A stretch of 5,276 nucleotides of DNA from Proteobacteria bacterium UBA6492 (lineage in GTDB: Bacteria > Pseudomonadota > Gammaproteobacteria > UBA6429 > Thiohalophilaceae), in assembly GCA_002436485.1 (NCBI GenBank), contig DJMK01000102.1, positions 19,627-24,902 of the forward strand. Reading direction: 5' to 3'. The notes under the pieces were generated by a model, which was not told where the DNA came from, made no database searches, and was given only the letters and a program-made list of their open reading frames with translations. Both the position numbers and the translations under genes were made by a program. Within the stretch, counting starts at the first letter, position 1, and the number at the start of each line of letters is the position of its first letter. Below are positions 1 through 5,276 of the stretch, piece by piece.

Positions 1-1301
1 GTATCAATACGCTCCGGTGGAAACAAAAAGCTGCGCAGGTAACCGATTACATGTCGGGAACGTCCTTTTACATTCACGAAGTCGCTGCCCTCGTTCATGT
101 TGTCACGCACGCTTTTCTCAAGGTTTAGTTGCGAACGGCTTTGATCAAAATACGCAGTTTCGAGCTTGGTTCCAAGAATCACCTTGCCCTTGTCGGGCTT
201 CAGCTCACCCAGTATCAATTTAAGCAATGTGCTCTTACCAGAGCCATTGGGACCAACAATGCCTACGCGATCGCCGCGCAGTATGCGCGTAGAAAGATCA
301 TTGATAATACAGTGATTGCCGTAATGAAAGCTGACGTGCTGCAAGTCAGCCACGATCTTACCGGCAGTCTCACCAGTATCCACATTCAGGCTGGCCTTGC
401 CCTGGAAATCGATACGCTGACGACGTGCTTCACGCATGGCTTCAAGTTTCCGCACCCGGCCCTCGTTACGGGTGCGCCGCGCCTTGATACCTCTGCGTAT
501 CCAGGCCTCTTCCTCGGCAAGCTTCTTGTCAAATTTGGCGTTAGCACGCGTTTCGATCTCCAGTATGGCCTCTTTCTTTTCCAGGTACTTTTCATAATTG
601 CCGGGAAAAGAAGTAAGAACACCTCGGTCCAGTTCGATAATACGCGTCGCCATGTTTCTGAGAAACGTACGATCATGCGTGATGAACATCAGTGCACCCT
701 GATAGGCCAGTAAAAATTCTTCCAGCCAGTTGATTGCGGCGATGTCCATGTGGTTGGTTGGCTCGTCCAGCAACAACAACTCGGGTTCGCTCACCAGTGC
801 CTTTGCCAGCATAACGCGGCGGCGCACGCCACCGGAACAGTTCATCAACTTTTTGTCTGCATCAAGCCCGAGTTTACTTAGTGCCGATTCAATCTTTTGC
901 TCGATGTTCCAGCCGTCCTTGTCCTCGATACGGTGCTGTAAATCAGAAAGCTGTTGCAGTTTTGCTGCATTGGAATGTACATCATGCAGGGCGTTATGAT
1001 AATCAGACAATAACTGGCCCAGCTCACCGAGCCCGCTGGCCACTACGTCATAAACAGTCATGTCCATATCCTCGGGTACTTCCTGCTCAAGATAGGAAAT
1101 ACGCAAGGTATCCGGGTGCCAAACCTCGCCCTCATCCGGTTCGGCCTGCGCGCTGATGACGCGAAACATGGTGGACTTGCCAGTGCCGTTTTTACCAACC
1201 AGGCAAACTCGCTCACCCTTGTCAATCTGGAAGTTGACCTCTTTAAGCAGGGGGTGGTGGCCATAGGCCAGCGAAACATCTTTCAGCGAGAGCAATATCA
1301 T
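1..1301 (-). CDS. uup: ABC-F family ATPase Uup, N-terminal 433 residues (C-terminus beyond left edge)
   Basis: Soluble ABC-F protein with two fused ATPase modules and no membrane segments. The family binds the ribosome near the E site; Uup is linked to translation and to suppression of transposon precise excision. Module 1 has Walker A GKNGTGKST (about 36-44), signature CSGGVRRR (156-163), Walker B LLLLDEPTNH (175-184) and switch His209 (ITHD). The charged linker (about 240-300) carries the Uup-like stretch IRRGIKARRTRNEGRVRKL. Module 2 starts with Walker A GPNGSGKST (350-358) and Q-loop YFDQ (Q387). The window ends at FLFPPERID, just before the expected second signature; E. coli Uup is about 635 residues, so roughly 200 are missing. 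The ATG at 1301 gives the usual N-terminus (MILLSLKDVSLAYG), though no strong Shine-Dalgarno precedes it. The first signature begins with Cys instead of the usual Leu. Linker and overall match favour Uup over EttA or YheS. The gene diverges from the thioredoxin-fold gene. Confidence 0.96.
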   Translation of the reverse strand, partial: MILLSLKDVSLAYGHHPLLKEVNFQIDKGERVCLVGKNGTGKSTMFRVISAQAEPDEGEVWHPDTLRISYLEQEVPEDMDMTVYDVVASGLGELGQLLSDYHNALHDVHSNAAKLQQLSDLQHRIEDKDGWNIEQKIESALSKLGLDADKKLMNCSGGVRRRVMLAKALVSEPELLLLDEPTNHMDIAAINWLEEFLLAYQGALMFITHDRTFLRNMATRIIELDRGVLTSFPGNYEKYLEKKEAILEIETRANAKFDKKLAEEEAWIRRGIKARRTRNEGRVRKLEAMREARRQRIDFQGKASLNVDTGETAGKIVADLQHVSFHYGNHCIINDLSTRILRGDRVGIVGPNGSGKSTLLKLILGELKPDKGKVILGTKLETAYFDQSRSQLNLEKSVRDNMNEGSDFVNVKGRSRHVIGYLRSFLFPPERID

Positions 1302-1325
1302 CAAATAGTAATCTAGAAGGTCAGA

Positions 1326-1354
1326 TAGTAAGTGCAATTGGCACGTAGTATAAT
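1326..1354 (+). promoter_or_regulatory. Likely sigma70-type promoter of the thioredoxin-fold gene
   Basis: A perfect TATAAT (1349-1354) lies 33 nt before the ATG at 1388, predicting a start near 1361 and a leader of about 27 nt. At 17 nt spacing the -35 position reads TAGTAA (1326-1331), only 3 of 6 consensus bases, so the promoter may be weak or need an activator. The only Shine-Dalgarno candidate is GGA at 1378-1380, 7 nt before the ATG. Confidence 0.45.
1347..1352 (-). promoter_or_regulatory. Possible -10 element for uup
   Basis: On the minus strand TATACT lies about 46 nt upstream of the uup ATG. It overlaps the plus-strand TATAAT, so the two divergent promoters would share bases. I found no convincing -35 hexamer 16-18 nt upstream, so the call rests on the -10 match and its position in the only gap between the divergent genes. 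Confidence 0.3.
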
Positions 1355-1387
1355 GGTTCAATAGCGCAAAAACGACCGGACAATAAT

Positions 1388-1885
1388 ATGTATAAAAACA
1401 ACGTATCCCGCCAATTGCTGACAACTTTGCTTGCATGCCTGTTCAGCATTTCGCTGGCATTTGCTGAAACGGGACCAAAACCGGGGCAAACCGCGCCCGG
1501 GTTCACCCTGAAAAAACTCACTGGCGGTAAAACCAGCCTGGCCGACTTGAGAAAGAATGGTCACGTGATGTTGATTTTCTGGGAACCGAACTGCGTGTAC
1601 TGCTACAGTCATATCCAGGACTTCAACAAGCTGCACGAAAAATACCTGAACAAGGGACTGACTGTCGCAGCGATCAACTTCCTTGGCGAATACGACGAGG
1701 ATATTGCCGAGTATGTAAAAGACAACAATGTGAAATACCTGATGCTCTCCGATCGCCTGAACAATATTGACGTAGCCGAGGCTTACCGCGTGGTCGGTTC
1801 ACCAACGATTGTCGTAATCGCACCGGATGGTAAAGTGGTATTTTATGGTTACGATATTCCGGACGTCACACAATGGGTGGAATAG
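1388..1885 (+). CDS. Exported TlpA/redoxin-type thioredoxin-fold protein
   Basis: Predicted periplasmic thiol-disulfide protein of 165 residues. A Lys/Arg-containing N-terminus, hydrophobic stretch (about 10-24) and AFA|E site after residue 26 form a signal peptide. Next comes the redoxin/AhpC-TSA opening KPGQTAPGFTLKKLTGGK (31-48), as in TlpA and ResA proteins. The active site is WEPNCVYC (W65, C69, C72), and the conserved cis-proline is P139 in GSPTIVVIAPDG. TlpA-like proteins usually reduce or exchange disulfides in the envelope, for example in cytochrome c maturation or protein repair. No such partner gene is present, so the substrate is unknown. LLAC (14-17) resembles a lipobox, but hydrophobicity continues past that Cys, so signal peptidase I cleavage is more likely. 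The gene stands alone, divergent from uup and convergent with the ychJ-like gene 4 nt away. The fold assignment is firm; the specific role is inference. Confidence 0.88.
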   Translation: MYKNNVSRQLLTTLLACLFSISLAFAETGPKPGQTAPGFTLKKLTGGKTSLADLRKNGHVMLIFWEPNCVYCYSHIQDFNKLHEKYLNKGLTVAAINFLGEYDEDIAEYVKDNNVKYLMLSDRLNNIDVAEAYRVVGSPTIVVIAPDGKVVFYGYDIPDVTQWVE

Positions 1886-1889
1886 CCGG

Positions 1890-2297
1890 TCAGCTGAATA
1901 GCTCACCGTCTACGTAATACCATTGGCCGTTTTCTTTAAGAAAACGGCTTTTTTCATGCAAACGATACGCCTTGCCATTTAGCTTGTAGCGGGCAATAAA
2001 TTCTACTTCCCCTTCGCTGTCAGGTTGCAAACCGGCTACGGCATTTACTACTTTAAGACCCAGCCAATTATCGGGTCGCATGTCCTGCAAATTTAACCCG
2101 CCAGGTCGAGCGGAAGGATGCCAGCTACTTAACAGGTAATCGATGTTTTCATGCACATATGCAGTATAACGTGATCGCATCAAGGCTTCTGCGGTAGCCG
2201 GTCGTTGTATACCGGAGATAAATTTTTCGCAGCAATCGGCATATTTCAAACCGGAGCCACAGGGACAATCACTGGCTTGTTGAGTTAGTTTAGCCAT
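1890..2297 (-). CDS. ychJ: YchJ-like SEC-C motif protein (UPF0225 family)
   Basis: Cytoplasmic 135-residue protein of the YchJ/UPF0225 family, whose molecular function is not established. The N-terminal SEC-C zinc motif is CPCGSGLKYADCC (C11, C13, C22, C23), like the metal-binding tail of SecA. A YchJ-type NTF2-like domain follows, with LMRSRYTAYV (39-48), SWHPS (58-62), NWLGL (77-81) and SRFLKENGQWYYVDG (117-131). E. coli YchJ is about 152 residues with a second SEC-C motif at its C-terminus; here the protein ends at GELFS just after the core, so that motif is absent. The ATG at 2297 overlaps the HIT gene stop in ATGGCTAA, which points to translational coupling; no strong separate ribosome site is visible. 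It is the last gene of the minus-strand operon. Its 3' end carries the terminator of the convergent gene. Confidence 0.9.
   Translation of the reverse strand: MAKLTQQASDCPCGSGLKYADCCEKFISGIQRPATAEALMRSRYTAYVHENIDYLLSSWHPSARPGGLNLQDMRPDNWLGLKVVNAVAGLQPDSEGEVEFIARYKLNGKAYRLHEKSRFLKENGQWYYVDGELFS
1926..1954 (+). terminator. Intrinsic terminator of the thioredoxin-fold gene, inside the convergent ychJ-like gene
   Basis: A perfect 9-bp stem, GCCGTTTTC (1926-1934) with GAAAACGGC (1940-1948), closes a TTTAA loop and is followed at once by six T residues (1949-1954). The two innermost T/A pairs of the loop are also complementary. It starts about 40 nt after the stop at 1885, a normal distance. The T tract follows the hairpin only on the plus strand, so it should act in one direction. 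The same bases, read on the minus strand, encode KSRFLKENG of the ychJ-like protein. Confidence 0.85.
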
Positions 2298-2715
2298 TGC
2301 TCGCTACAAAGTTTGCCGGAAGAGCAGGCAAAACTTGCTGCGTCAGCGCTGCCAGTTGTTCTTCAGTATACGGCCTGGCTGGAAATTTACCCCACACTGG
2401 TGCAGGCCAGGCGGAATCATTCTTGTAACGCACAATATGATGTACATGTAACTGTGGAACGATATTTCCCAGTGCAGCAACATTCAACTTGTCACCGTTA
2501 AAGACCTGCATCAGGCAGGCCGACAGCGCTGACGATTCCTGTAGTAATAATGCCTGGTCCGCATCGGCAAGCTGGTAGATCTCGCTGACGTCATCACGAT
2601 CCGGTACTAGGATAAACCAGGGATAATTCGAATCGTTCATAAGCAATAACCGGCTAAGTGGGAAGTGTCCGAGTAGCAGGCAATCTTTTGCAAGCTGTTG
2701 ATGCAAGGCTGCCAT
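2290..2715 (-). CDS. HIT-family (histidine triad) nucleotide-binding protein
   Basis: Predicted cytoplasmic HIT protein of 141 residues. These proteins hydrolyse or transfer nucleotidyl groups on dinucleoside polyphosphates or AMP conjugates; the substrate here cannot be read from sequence. The N-terminal strands are FPLSRLLLMNDSNYPWFILVP (18-38), typical of a proteobacterial subgroup. The triad region is NIVPQLHVHHIVRY (84-97), followed by AWPAPVWGKFPARPY (102-116). Aligned to FHIT HVHVH, the first His is Gln (Q88), while the predicted nucleophile His90 and His92 remain. I chose the ATG at 2715 over an in-frame ATG at 2751. It lies 4 nt past the upstream TAG, has AGAGAG upstream at suitable spacing, and gives the N-terminus usual for the subgroup; the longer form would overlap the upstream gene by 32 nt. 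The stop lies inside the ychJ-like start. Confidence 0.9.
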   Translation of the reverse strand: MAALHQQLAKDCLLLGHFPLSRLLLMNDSNYPWFILVPDRDDVSEIYQLADADQALLLQESSALSACLMQVFNGDKLNVAALGNIVPQLHVHHIVRYKNDSAWPAPVWGKFPARPYTEEQLAALTQQVLPALPANFVASNG

Positions 2716-2719
2716 ACAG

Positions 2720-3079
2720 CTACTCTCTGACCTTTTTATATATCGACTCACGCCCGGTATGACTGGTCACTATCTTCAGTACCTGTTGCTGCTTGTCGTA
2801 ATGGAAGGTCATAATGAAATCCTTTTCCTGGTAGGTAAACACGGCCTTCACACCCTTGGGTGTCAGAATATACAACCCATCGACCTCACCCAGTTCGCCC
2901 TTGCTTCGCACATCCCCATCCGGGAAAAATTCCAGCCAGTCTTTTTTATCCCCATCAGGGTCATACACCAGTTCCCATTTGCCATGTAGCCAGGCTTCGC
3001 TGGCATTGCCAGGTAGGCTGATGATGGCAAACATGCCGAGTAGTAAAAGCAACCGCATGCTGAATCTTGATATCGCCAT
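2720..3079 (-). CDS. Small secreted protein of unknown function, possibly a lipocalin-like beta fold
   Basis: I do not recognise a named family. The 119-residue product has a clear signal peptide: MAISRFSMR, a hydrophobic run (10-22), then a site near GNA|SEA (26/27). The mature part of about 93 residues is charged and beta-rich, opening with LHGKWELVYDPDG (31-43) and WLEFFPDGDV (48-57). It continues with alternating strands that include GLYILTPKGVKAVF and FIMTFHYDKQQQVLKIV. The GKWEL...LEFFPDG pattern resembles small lipocalin-like or META-like exported proteins, but that is only fold-level resemblance. The mature part contains no cysteine. The ATG at 3079 has AAGGA 9 nt upstream (3089-3093); an internal Met at residue 8 would shorten the n-region. 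It is first in the operon with the HIT and ychJ-like genes and diverges from rapA. Export separates it in place from its two cytoplasmic operon partners. Confidence 0.82.
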   Translation of the reverse strand: MAISRFSMRLLLLLGMFAIISLPGNASEAWLHGKWELVYDPDGDKKDWLEFFPDGDVRSKGELGEVDGLYILTPKGVKAVFTYQEKDFIMTFHYDKQQQVLKIVTSHTGRESIYKKVRE

Positions 3080-3088
3080 AGAATGATG

Positions 3089-3093
3089 TCCTT
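3089..3093 (-). promoter_or_regulatory. Shine-Dalgarno site of the small secreted protein gene
   Basis: On the minus strand AAGGA (within AAAAGGA) lies 9 nt before the ATG at 3079. It is the best ribosome-binding site in the window and supports that start over the Met seven codons later. Confidence 0.75.
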
Positions 3094-3126
3094 TTCTAGA
3101 CCGCTGAGAGTGTAACTATTTTTTAT

Positions 3127-3154
3127 ACTATATATATGTTCACGCCAATGCCAA
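3127..3154 (-). promoter_or_regulatory. Likely sigma70-type promoter of the secreted protein / HIT / ychJ-like operon
   Basis: On the minus strand TTGGCA (3149-3154) and TATAGT (3127-3132), each 5 of 6 consensus bases, are separated by 16 nt within an AT-rich stretch. The predicted start is near 3120, giving a leader of about 40 nt before the ATG at 3079. The -35 region includes a tandem 6-mer, GCCAATGCCAAT on the plus strand (3144-3155). A shifted alternative using the second TTGGCG with TATAAA at 15 nt spacing is also possible. Confidence 0.5.
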
Positions 3155-3191
3155 TCCGGCAAGATTTTTCTGGTCAAATGCACTACCATAG

Positions 3192-3209
3192 CGCCCTTTT
3201 CGCAAGGCG
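3192..3209 (+). other. Small hairpin covering the likely rapA Shine-Dalgarno
   Basis: CGCC (3192-3195) pairs with GGCG (3206-3209), and TT (3197-3198) with AA (3204-3205). One bulged C lies between, and the loop is TTCGC. The only AAGG-like ribosome site before the GTG start (3204-3207) lies in the right arm, so the fold would partly mask it. Six pairs with a bulge is modest, and chance is a fair explanation. I saw no convincing rapA promoter; candidate plus-strand -10 boxes (TATACT 3124-3129, TACCAT 3184-3189) lack good -35 partners. Confidence 0.3.
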
Positions 3210-3218
3210 TGGATTGTA

Positions 3219-5276
3219 GTGAGCGACGAATTTGTACCCGGCCAACGCTGGATCAACAATGCCGAATTACAAATGGGACTGGGCACCGTGTTATCCTCAG
3301 ATGCACGCAGTGTCACCATGGTATTCCTTACAACTGGTGAAACAAGGACTTACGCACGCGCCAGCGCCCCGTTAACACGCGTGGCCTTTGCTCCGGGCGA
3401 TACCATTCAAAGCCATGAAGGCTGGACGCTGAAAATCAGTGAAGTCAGGGAACATCAGGGTTTATTCACCTATGTCGGGCAACATGACGATGGCACTATC
3501 GCGACATTGCCCGAGGGAGAACTCGATACCGCGATTCAGCTAAACCGGCCTGCCGACCGCCTGTTGACCGGTCAAGTGGACAGTCCGAAATGGTTTGACC
3601 TGCGCTACCGAACACGTACACATCTCAATCGCCTGGCCCACTCTGATCTATATGGTCTACTGGGTGGGCGCACCAGCCTGATCCCGCACCAGCTCTACAT
3701 TGCTCATGAAGTGGCCAACCGCTATGCCCCTCGCGTGTTGCTGGCCGACGAGGTGGGACTCGGAAAAACCATAGAAGCCGGTTTGATTCTGCACCAGCAA
3801 TTACTCACCGACAGGGCGCAACGTATTTTGATCGTGGTACCGGAGACACTGGTTCACCAGTGGCTGGTCGAGATGCTGCGCCGCTTTAATCTTTATTTCA
3901 GCGTGTTCGACGAAACACGGTGCCAGGCCATCGAAGAAAGCACCCAACAACCAAACCCGTTTCATGCTGAACAGCTGGTGTTATGCAGCCTGGACTTCCT
4001 GGTTGAACAGGAAGCGCGGTTTATGCAGGCACTGGACGGTGACTGGGACCTGTTGGTGGTGGATGAAGCACATCATTTGCAATGGTCACCGCAACAGGCA
4101 AGTCACGAGTATCAACTGATCGAGCAACTGGCAGGCAAAACGCGCGGGGTATTGTTACTGACCGCGACGCCGGAACAGCTTGGCAAGGAAAGCCACTTTG
4201 CCAGACTACGTTTACTGGATCCGGATCGCTTTCCGGATTTCGAGAAATTCGTTGAAGAGGAAAAACATTATGAACCGGTTGCCGAGGCGGTCGACACACT
4301 GCTTACTGGCAAACCACTTGATCACGCAGTAGCTGATACCCTGAGTAACACTATCAGCGAAGGCGATAACCAGGCGCACATTGACACGTTGAAAAATACC
4401 GCGGCAAGCGACGAACAACGTGAGCAGGCACGACTGGCACTGGTAGAACATATGCTTGATCGGCATGGTACAGGCCGCGTGTTGTTTAGAAATACGCGTG
4501 CTGCAGTAAAAGGTTTTCCGAAACGCCAGTCATTGGCTTACCCGCTGCCGTTACCTGAGCCCTACCAGGAGATCCTGGTTGAGTTTCAACTCGCCGGGCT
4601 CGAAGAAGCCCAGTTATTGTTAAGCCCAGAATTACTTTACAACGCAACGCGCCAGACACCGCAACCACACTGGACCCAAATCGATCCACGTATCGAGTGG
4701 CTGGCCAGCAAACTGAAATCGCTCAAGCCGCAAAAAGTCCTCGTGATCACGGCCAGTGCTGAAACGGCGCTCGATATCGCCGAACACCTTTACAAACGCT
4801 CCGGTGTGCATGCCGCGGTATTTCATGAAGGGTTAAGTATTATCGAGCGCGATCGCGCAGCCGCCTATTTTGCCGATATGGAAGGAGGCAGCCAGGTACT
4901 GATCTGCTCGGAGATAGGCAGCGAAGGTCGGAACTTCCAGTTTGCACACCACCTCGTGTTATTTGATTTGCCACTGAACCCGGATCTTCTGGAACAGCGT
5001 ATCGGCCGCCTGGATCGCATCGGTCAGCACAATGATATTGAAATACATATTCCTTACCTTGAAAAAAGTGCACAACAAATCATGCATCACTGGTACGAAG
5101 AAGGTTTGAATGCCTTTGCAAACACCTGCCCGGCAGGACACACGGTTTTTACACGTGTCAGGGAAACGCTGATAGAAGCACTACATCAACTGGATGATGG
5201 ACTGGCCGATTTGCCTGCATTGATTAGTACCACCAAAACTATTCACGACGAGTTAAACGCGGCCTTGCACCGTGGC
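3219..5276 (+). CDS. rapA: RNA polymerase recycling ATPase RapA (HepA), N-terminal 686 residues (C-terminus beyond right edge)
   Basis: SWI2/SNF2-type ATPase that binds core RNA polymerase and helps recycle stalled or post-termination complexes. The N-terminal Tudor-like region (about 1-110) opens with FVPGQRWINNAELQMGLGTV. The helicase core has Walker A DEVGLGKT (177-184, Lys183), DEAH (282-285), TATPEQLG (315-322), GSEGRNFQF (567-575) and QRIGRLDRIGQ (593-603). Also matching E. coli closely are SLIPHQLYIAHEV, HQWLVEMLRRFNL, ESHFARLRLLDP and RHGTGRVLFRNTR. All motifs stay in one frame with no internal stop. E. coli RapA is 968 residues, so about 280, the RapA C-terminal domain, lie beyond the window. 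The start is GTG at 3219: no in-frame ATG exists upstream (in-frame TAG at 3189), and the next ATG at codon 19 would remove the conserved GQRW. The segment about residues 440-480 is some ten residues shorter than in E. coli. Divergent from the secreted-protein operon. Confidence 0.97.
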   Translation, partial: MSDEFVPGQRWINNAELQMGLGTVLSSDARSVTMVFLTTGETRTYARASAPLTRVAFAPGDTIQSHEGWTLKISEVREHQGLFTYVGQHDDGTIATLPEGELDTAIQLNRPADRLLTGQVDSPKWFDLRYRTRTHLNRLAHSDLYGLLGGRTSLIPHQLYIAHEVANRYAPRVLLADEVGLGKTIEAGLILHQQLLTDRAQRILIVVPETLVHQWLVEMLRRFNLYFSVFDETRCQAIEESTQQPNPFHAEQLVLCSLDFLVEQEARFMQALDGDWDLLVVDEAHHLQWSPQQASHEYQLIEQLAGKTRGVLLLTATPEQLGKESHFARLRLLDPDRFPDFEKFVEEEKHYEPVAEAVDTLLTGKPLDHAVADTLSNTISEGDNQAHIDTLKNTAASDEQREQARLALVEHMLDRHGTGRVLFRNTRAAVKGFPKRQSLAYPLPLPEPYQEILVEFQLAGLEEAQLLLSPELLYNATRQTPQPHWTQIDPRIEWLASKLKSLKPQKVLVITASAETALDIAEHLYKRSGVHAAVFHEGLSIIERDRAAAYFADMEGGSQVLICSEIGSEGRNFQFAHHLVLFDLPLNPDLLEQRIGRLDRIGQHNDIEIHIPYLEKSAQQIMHHWYEEGLNAFANTCPAGHTVFTRVRETLIEALHQLDDGLADLPALISTTKTIHDELNAALHRG

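Noticed and set aside
129..713. A 194-codon open frame on the plus strand.
   Set aside because: It is antisense to the uup linker and second ATPase module, shows no family motif, and has Arg/Ser/Leu-rich shadow composition; the uup reading explains every base.
730..1156. Two overlapping plus-strand open frames of about 90 codons.
   Set aside because: Both are antisense to the Walker B and signature region of uup and look like Ser/Arg-rich shadows without recognisable motifs.
1427..1438. Lipobox-like LLAC in the thioredoxin-fold signal peptide.
   Set aside because: The hydrophobic segment continues past the Cys and a good AFA|E site follows, so a lipoprotein is less likely than a periplasmic protein.
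1888..1907. Imperfect inverted repeat GGTCAGCT-GAAT-AGCTCACC as a bidirectional terminator at the convergent junction.
   Set aside because: It has an internal mismatch and no T tract on either strand; the hairpin at 1926-1954 is far stronger.
2716..2751. Upstream in-frame ATG extending the HIT protein by 12 residues.
   Set aside because: It would overlap the upstream gene by 32 nt, adds residues not seen in the subgroup as I know it, and lacks the well-placed AGAGAG that precedes the ATG at 2715.
2863..3189. A 108-codon minus-strand frame starting in the rapA intergenic region.
   Set aside because: It is out of frame with the signal-peptide gene at 2720-3079, which has a good ribosome site and coherent protein features; this frame has neither.
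4021..5141. Several minus-strand open frames of 60-92 codons inside rapA.
   Set aside because: All are antisense to conserved RapA helicase motifs and lack their own motifs or ribosome sites.
1..5276. A new defence system, mobile element, CRISPR array, tRNA or riboswitch.
   Set aside because: Reading both strands showed only housekeeping-type genes in tight arrangement, no direct-repeat arrays, no transposase or integrase, and the two intergenic gaps (86 and 139 nt) are adequately explained as promoters and leaders.

Overview
The window looks like chromosomal DNA of a gammaproteobacterium. RapA (HepA), Uup, a YchJ-type SEC-C protein and a proteobacterial HIT protein all have recognisable enterobacterial or pseudomonad counterparts, with long stretches nearly identical to the E. 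coli versions as I remember them. Base composition looks balanced (near 50% GC by eye). No codon-use break, integrase, transposase, tRNA, rRNA or CRISPR repeat is visible. It reads as an ordinary housekeeping region with no new defence or mobile system.

Layout. (1) Positions 1-1301, minus strand: the first 433 codons of uup, an ABC-F ATPase that acts on the ribosome, cut by the left window edge. (2) Positions 1302-1387: a short divergent promoter region. (3) Positions 1388-1885, plus strand: an exported TlpA/redoxin-type thioredoxin-fold protein with a CVYC active site. (4) Positions 1890-3079, minus strand: a compact three-gene operon read right to left. It encodes a small secreted protein of unknown function, a HIT-family nucleotide-binding protein and a YchJ-like SEC-C zinc-motif protein. 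Spacings are 4 nt and then an 8-nt overlap. (5) Positions 3080-3218: a divergent intergenic region holding the operon promoter and the rapA leader. (6) Positions 3219-5276, plus strand: the first 686 codons of rapA, open at the right edge.

How the genes relate. RapA recycles stalled RNA polymerase and Uup works on ribosomes, so the two flanking genes serve the basic gene-expression machinery. The genes between them are small accessory functions, with no shared pathway visible from sequence.

The most noteworthy DNA-level feature is a textbook intrinsic terminator for the thioredoxin-fold gene. It lies entirely inside the 3' coding part of the convergent ychJ-like gene, where the same bases also encode that family's conserved SRFLKENG motif.
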